Shown piece by piece: positions 60,575 to 64,000 of a stretch of DNA of 64,000 bases. Source of the stretch: Pogostemon cablin (Eukaryota; Streptophyta; Magnoliopsida; Lamiales; Lamiaceae); NCBI GenBank assembly GCA_023678885.1, contig CM042963.1:38567105-38631104 (forward strand), read 5' to 3'. The position numbers were made by a program, and so were the translations under genes. Every line of letters begins with the position of its first letter. The stretch's first letter is position 1. Under the pieces are notes generated by a model. The model searched no databases. It was not told the DNA's origin and saw nothing but the letters and a program-made list of their open reading frames with translations.

Positions 60575-62293
60575 TGATCGGTGTCATTTTTACCTAAATT
60601 TTAGTATCTTTTTATTATGTATTTTGGGTGTTTTTATTCATTTTGTATATCATTTGGTGGTGTTATATGAAGATATGGAGATTTGTGCATTGAAATGATA
60701 AATGTGTGATTTTCATGAGTAAGTGCCTTAAATTGCGCTATATTTGTAAATATTTAGACAATTGGTACTTTGGTGTAATTTATGTGATTTTCAAGTAAAA
60801 ATGAACTCTAGACACGATAAGAAAGATGTGGGAAAAATGGAGCTCAATTCAGAGTTGAGACGAGGGAGAACGAGCTAAAATAAAATATTGAAAAGCGCAC
60901 GTCCAACTTATGTAATTTTTTTGTATTCTTATGGAGTTCAAAACTGGACGTGTGAGAAACGGAAAGCCACGAAAGAGAGAATCGCATGAGCGCAAGAATC
61001 ACTCAAATTGGAGTTTGAATATGGAAGTTATATGTGAAACGGTGAGATTGCGTTGTGCGATGCACAAACACGACCAGTGTGCATGAACACAAGCCGTGTG
61101 CACGCACACAACCAGTGTGCTAAACACGCTCCTGTAAGCAAAGGCCATGGGCGAGCATCCGAAACACATACACGCCCACACCCATGACCGAGTGCAGTAC
61201 ACGAGCCGTGTCAGTGCAAAAGTCAGTTCTTTTTCATGTGCACATGTTCTAGAAGCTTTCAAGGGGTATAAATACATATTTTGATCATAAATTACGGGAG
61301 GAATCATTTTGGATCAGTTTTCACACACACTTGACACCAAAATCACACACATTCATCTCCATCTCTTCCATCCTTCACTTCGTCCATCCTACTCACTTGA
61401 TCTCCTCAAATCCATCCATAAATCCATCCATCCACCAATCTAAGAAGAGGAATTTATTATTGGTTGAAGATTATATCATGATCAAGGAGGAGGAAGTTCA
61501 CCATCAAAGGGGAGCCAACTTACCTTTATTTTATTATTTTCTTCATTATTTGGCTCAATTGGAGCATATCATGGATTGCATAGATTTTATTATGATTCGT
61601 AGTAGCTAGTCCTCATGTGAGGCTAGCAATGTGATTGGTTAGGGATTATGTAGATTTTGCACACCACATGTTTGATGAAATGATTGTTATGAATATTTTT
61701 TATCATGAATGCTTATTCTTATTTTATGTATGATTTGTGTGATTAAATTCTCTATTCATAGTGTTAGGATGGACATTCCAATATTATGATTAGTGGTTTA
61801 ATTGAATCACTGATTTCATGAGGTGACTTAGTTAGTGTGAGGGGAGGTAAGTAATACCCTTCTTGTGTTTAGAACCTCATGATAGGACATTAGTGATGAA
61901 CTAGTGAGGGAAACACAACTTATGATCATAGTACATTCATGGGAATTGACAGTAAGAGACAATTCTAGGAGATTTAAACTTGTAAAAGAGTTGAGAACCT
62001 AATTGCATTGGCCATATGGATTAAGGGTACATATGTGATTGCCCTTAATATCATAACATGAAGACCATCAATGCATGAGTGTGTGTGAGTCTATATGAGC
62101 CTTTTACATGATGTTGCTTGCCTTACATACTTCTTAGATTGCTCACCTTCATCCATCTTCCATCATATATGTACATGTTCTATCTTTAATTGCTTTATTA
62201 GTTGTTAGTTTTAGTGTTAATCAAAACCCATCCTTTATTTGATTCGTCCTACTAGAGTAAAGCATTTCTCAAATACGGCTACACACTTTCGCC
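60575..62293 (+). repeat. 3' LTR of the Athila-like element, truncated
   Basis: Matches 46589 onward from TGATCGGTGTCATT with scattered differences and small gaps, including the GTGTGCATGAACACAAGCCG-type repeats (61075-61225). Homology stops at ACACTTTCGCC (62293); the last 130 bp or so of the LTR and the TSD are missing. Confidence 0.88.
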
Positions 62294-62608
62294 CTTATTG
62301 CCTATAATCTAGTGGATAAAGATTTCAGTAGAATACTCACCCTTTATCAGGATTTCAAAAATAAAGATTTGATGAAAGAAGGAAACCGGCCGTACTCTAT
62401 TACCTACAGTATCTCACATGCTCTATCCAACACTCATCATTAGAATTTATTCCAAACAAAAGAGTATATCGAGATACCAGAAGTGTTCGAAAGGGTTGCA
62501 TACGCAACCAGGCCAGAAATAATGGAATTGCCGCCAATTCACGATATGGATTTACGAATCAAGGACAAGCCGGTCTAGAGTAGGCAAGACATCCTCACAT
62601 TCGAGCAA

Positions 62609-62899
62609 ATGAGGATTTCTTTCCAAGGAGATAGAATGATCAGCGAAATATGGGAAAAGAAACCAATCGTGGAGGTAATCCAAGAACCAAAAAAGTTCAC
62701 AACAAATGGTGAACTAAAATGCCCAGAAGGATGGAGAAGAGTCGAAGTAATATTCGATATTACAAAAAATGAAAACTCTATTCCTTATGATGTCTTGCAT
62801 TATCTTCAACAACCAACAACTGTGAGATACCAAGAACATCTCAAACTTGGTGATCTTGAGCTGATAATCGAGGAAGTTGTAGGAAGATTCCCAGAATAG
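62609..62899 (+). pseudogene. Pararetroviral frame upstream of the protease
   Basis: An open frame of 96 codons, basic and hydrophilic, ending at a TAG at 62897-62899, preceded by more interrupted coding-looking DNA from about 62330. By position it would belong to the movement/coat part of a caulimovirid polyprotein, but no diagnostic motif was seen. Confidence 0.45.
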
Positions 62900-62937
62900 C
62901 TAGTACTGGGATTAGAGTTTCTCGAGGAACATAAATC

Positions 62938-63213
62938 TTGGAAACAACTACAAGGTGGAATGGAGTTTATGGTCAAATGGAAAAGATACAAGGTTCACTA
63001 GCAAAAGCTCAGGGCTTTAGCTCTGATCTACCCATGATCACAAGTCCATTTTTGATATATATCACCGTCAGGATGATATATAAGGAGCACCGTGCAGAGT
63101 ATTTTGCGGCATACATCGATTCAGGGGCAGATATCTGCACAGCAAAGGAAGGAGTCTTTCCTAAAGGCTCAGGTGAAGAGTTGCCTACAGTACTAGGGAA
63201 AAATTTCTCATAA
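62938..63213 (+). pseudogene. Pararetroviral aspartic protease fragment
   Basis: The frame contains AAYIDSGADICTAK, the catalytic Asp motif in the retropepsin position of caulimovirids. The reading ends at a stop at 63211-63213 and then continues in register to about 63280 before the frame changes. Confidence 0.75.
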
Positions 63214-63230
63214 AGTGTACTAATCCTTAA

Positions 63231-64000
63231 AAGAGGAATCAAGAAAGCAGAGATCATGATCGGAGGAGCGGATCGTACCCATGGTACAAGATAAAAACTC
63301 CACCGATATATTTTCATGATACCGGAGCAGACATTTTGTTAGGAAATAATTTTCTACAGCCATTCAAGCATTTTACCCAAGAAAACGCAACAAGAAGGTT
63401 TATTTTCACAACCCTTTGTGAACATAAAATCATCGCACCAAGACTACGTAATGCATTTCCAAGAAAAATACCAATTAGATTTCGCAGCAAGCGTGGTGAT
63501 AATGAAAGAAAACTTAGCCATCCAAAGATGAATGATCGAAGGAAATATGGCGAAGCAACCCTTAAAATAAGAACCGAGACTAGAGGAGGATGGAAGATGG
63601 AGAAACTAAAGGAAAAAACAATCCACCTTCTCAAAGCAAGCTTGGGAGAAAGCTTACAGAGAGACGTCACAATTGAAGAACAAACATCTTTGGAGGACGT
63701 CAAGAAGAAGATACAGAGGAACTTCAATAAGGATCATTTAGCCTGGTGGGATAAAAATGAGCTCAAAACTTCACTCAAAGTAAAAGAAGAAAAGGAGCAT
63801 GAGTTCGTGAGATACAAGCCTATCCTGATGAACCAAGAAGATCGAAAGGATATGCAACTAATACTTAAGGAACATCTGGACCTTAAGTTAATATCACCAG
63901 GAGTATCTCCATACAGCAGTCTAGGATTTCTGGTTCAAAATCATGGAGAAGTCAAGCGGAGGAAGCCAAGACTTGTGATCAACTACAAAGGGATCAACAA
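63231..64000 (+). pseudogene. Pararetroviral protease C-terminus, spacer and RT N-terminus
   Basis: A frame open from just after a TAA at 63228-63230 to the window edge (about 256 codons). It carries HDTGADILLGNNF, a basic linker, and from about 63780 an RT start with ISPGVSPYSSLGFLVQNH and RKPRLVINYKGIN. The catalytic RT motif lies beyond the window. Open here, but the surrounding polyprotein is broken, so treated as a remnant. Confidence 0.75.

Larger units (their letters stand above)
46589..62293 (+). mobile_element. Athila-like Ty3/Gypsy retrotransposon, non-autonomous, interrupted
   Basis: The 5' LTR 46589-48422 and the 3' LTR 60575-62293 share the start TGATCGGTGTC and most of their length. 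The PBS TGGCGCCGTTGCCGGGG follows the 5' LTR and a polypurine tract AAGTTTGGGGGA precedes the 3' LTR. Removing the Copia insertion leaves only about 3.2 kb of internal DNA, with no protease, RT, RNase H or integrase seen, so it is a non-autonomous or deleted element. The 3' LTR lacks its last 130 bp or so. Confidence 0.88.
62294..64000 (+). mobile_element. Endogenous pararetrovirus (Caulimoviridae-like) fragment, 3' part outside the window
   Basis: Plus-strand remnant directly abutting the cut LTR. In order: a coding-looking segment of uncertain identity (about 62330-62900), an aspartic protease with the IDSGAD motif (about 63100-63130), the conserved protease-to-RT spacer with HDTGADILLGNNF (63315-63353), and the start of reverse transcriptase with KRRKPRLVINYKGIN at the right edge. 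These are the marks of plant caulimovirids integrated in a host genome. Stops and at least one frameshift (near 63265-63285) break it. The genus cannot be fixed; the arrangement would suit a Petuvirus or Florendovirus-like element. Confidence 0.82.

Noticed and set aside
62294..64000. Intact, potentially replicating virus
   Set aside because: Several in-frame stops and a frameshift lie in the visible part, and the 5' part is missing at the LTR junction.

Overview
The window is nuclear DNA from a flowering plant, most likely a eudicot. The evidence is spliced genes with GT-AG introns, a tRNA-Arg gene without an encoded CCA, plant-specific gene families (RDR6, SHINE/WIN1, a plant carboxylesterase), and dense plant transposons (Stowaway-type MITEs, a tRNA-derived SINE, Copia and Athila-like Gypsy elements, an endogenous pararetrovirus). 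The sequence alone does not fix the species.

Left part (1-31 kb) is the gene-bearing half. It holds a class-I plant carboxylesterase (1039-1953, minus), tRNA-Arg(CCT) (2187-2259, minus), RDR6 (5150-9134, plus, two coding exons, 1200 aa), a SHINE/WIN1 ERF factor (11062-11803, minus, two exons, 196 aa), a small DUF4050/Gag1-like-clamp protein (22457-23370, plus, five coding exons, 156 aa) and a nine-exon gene for a 313-aa protein that looks like an FMN-binding split-barrel protein (25020-29594, minus). All intron phases close exactly. RDR6 and the ERF gene are tail to tail. From 12 to 20 kb I see an AT-rich gene desert with two long (TA)n tracts and a degenerate minisatellite-like array.

Middle part (29.8-46.5 kb) is a transposon graveyard. 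It contains several non-autonomous elements with 9-bp target-site duplications (Mutator-like), at least eight Stowaway-like MITEs across the window (some nested), a Helitron-like 5' end, a solo LTR (35046-39179) that contains another solo LTR with its own duplication and a mitochondrial-looking insert, and a broken copy of a PDZ-domain gene (41215-41653) that kept its intron.

Right part (46.6-64 kb) is a nest. An Athila-like Gypsy element (46589-62293) is split by a complete but dead Copia element (50110-59029, minus, TSD TATTG). That Copia holds a 9-bp-TSD element (54364-55181), which itself holds a Stowaway MITE (54645-54875). The Gypsy 3' LTR is cut at about 62293 and abuts a degraded endogenous caulimovirid (pararetrovirus) fragment that runs off the right edge.

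The host genes do not form an operon-like unit, as expected in a plant. RDR6 makes dsRNA for secondary siRNA, SHINE regulates cuticle, and the others are independent. I found no convincing new molecular system. The most unusual material is the nested repeat architecture, the captured gene fragment, the hairpin-rich foldback element close to a promoter, and the viral-LTR junction.
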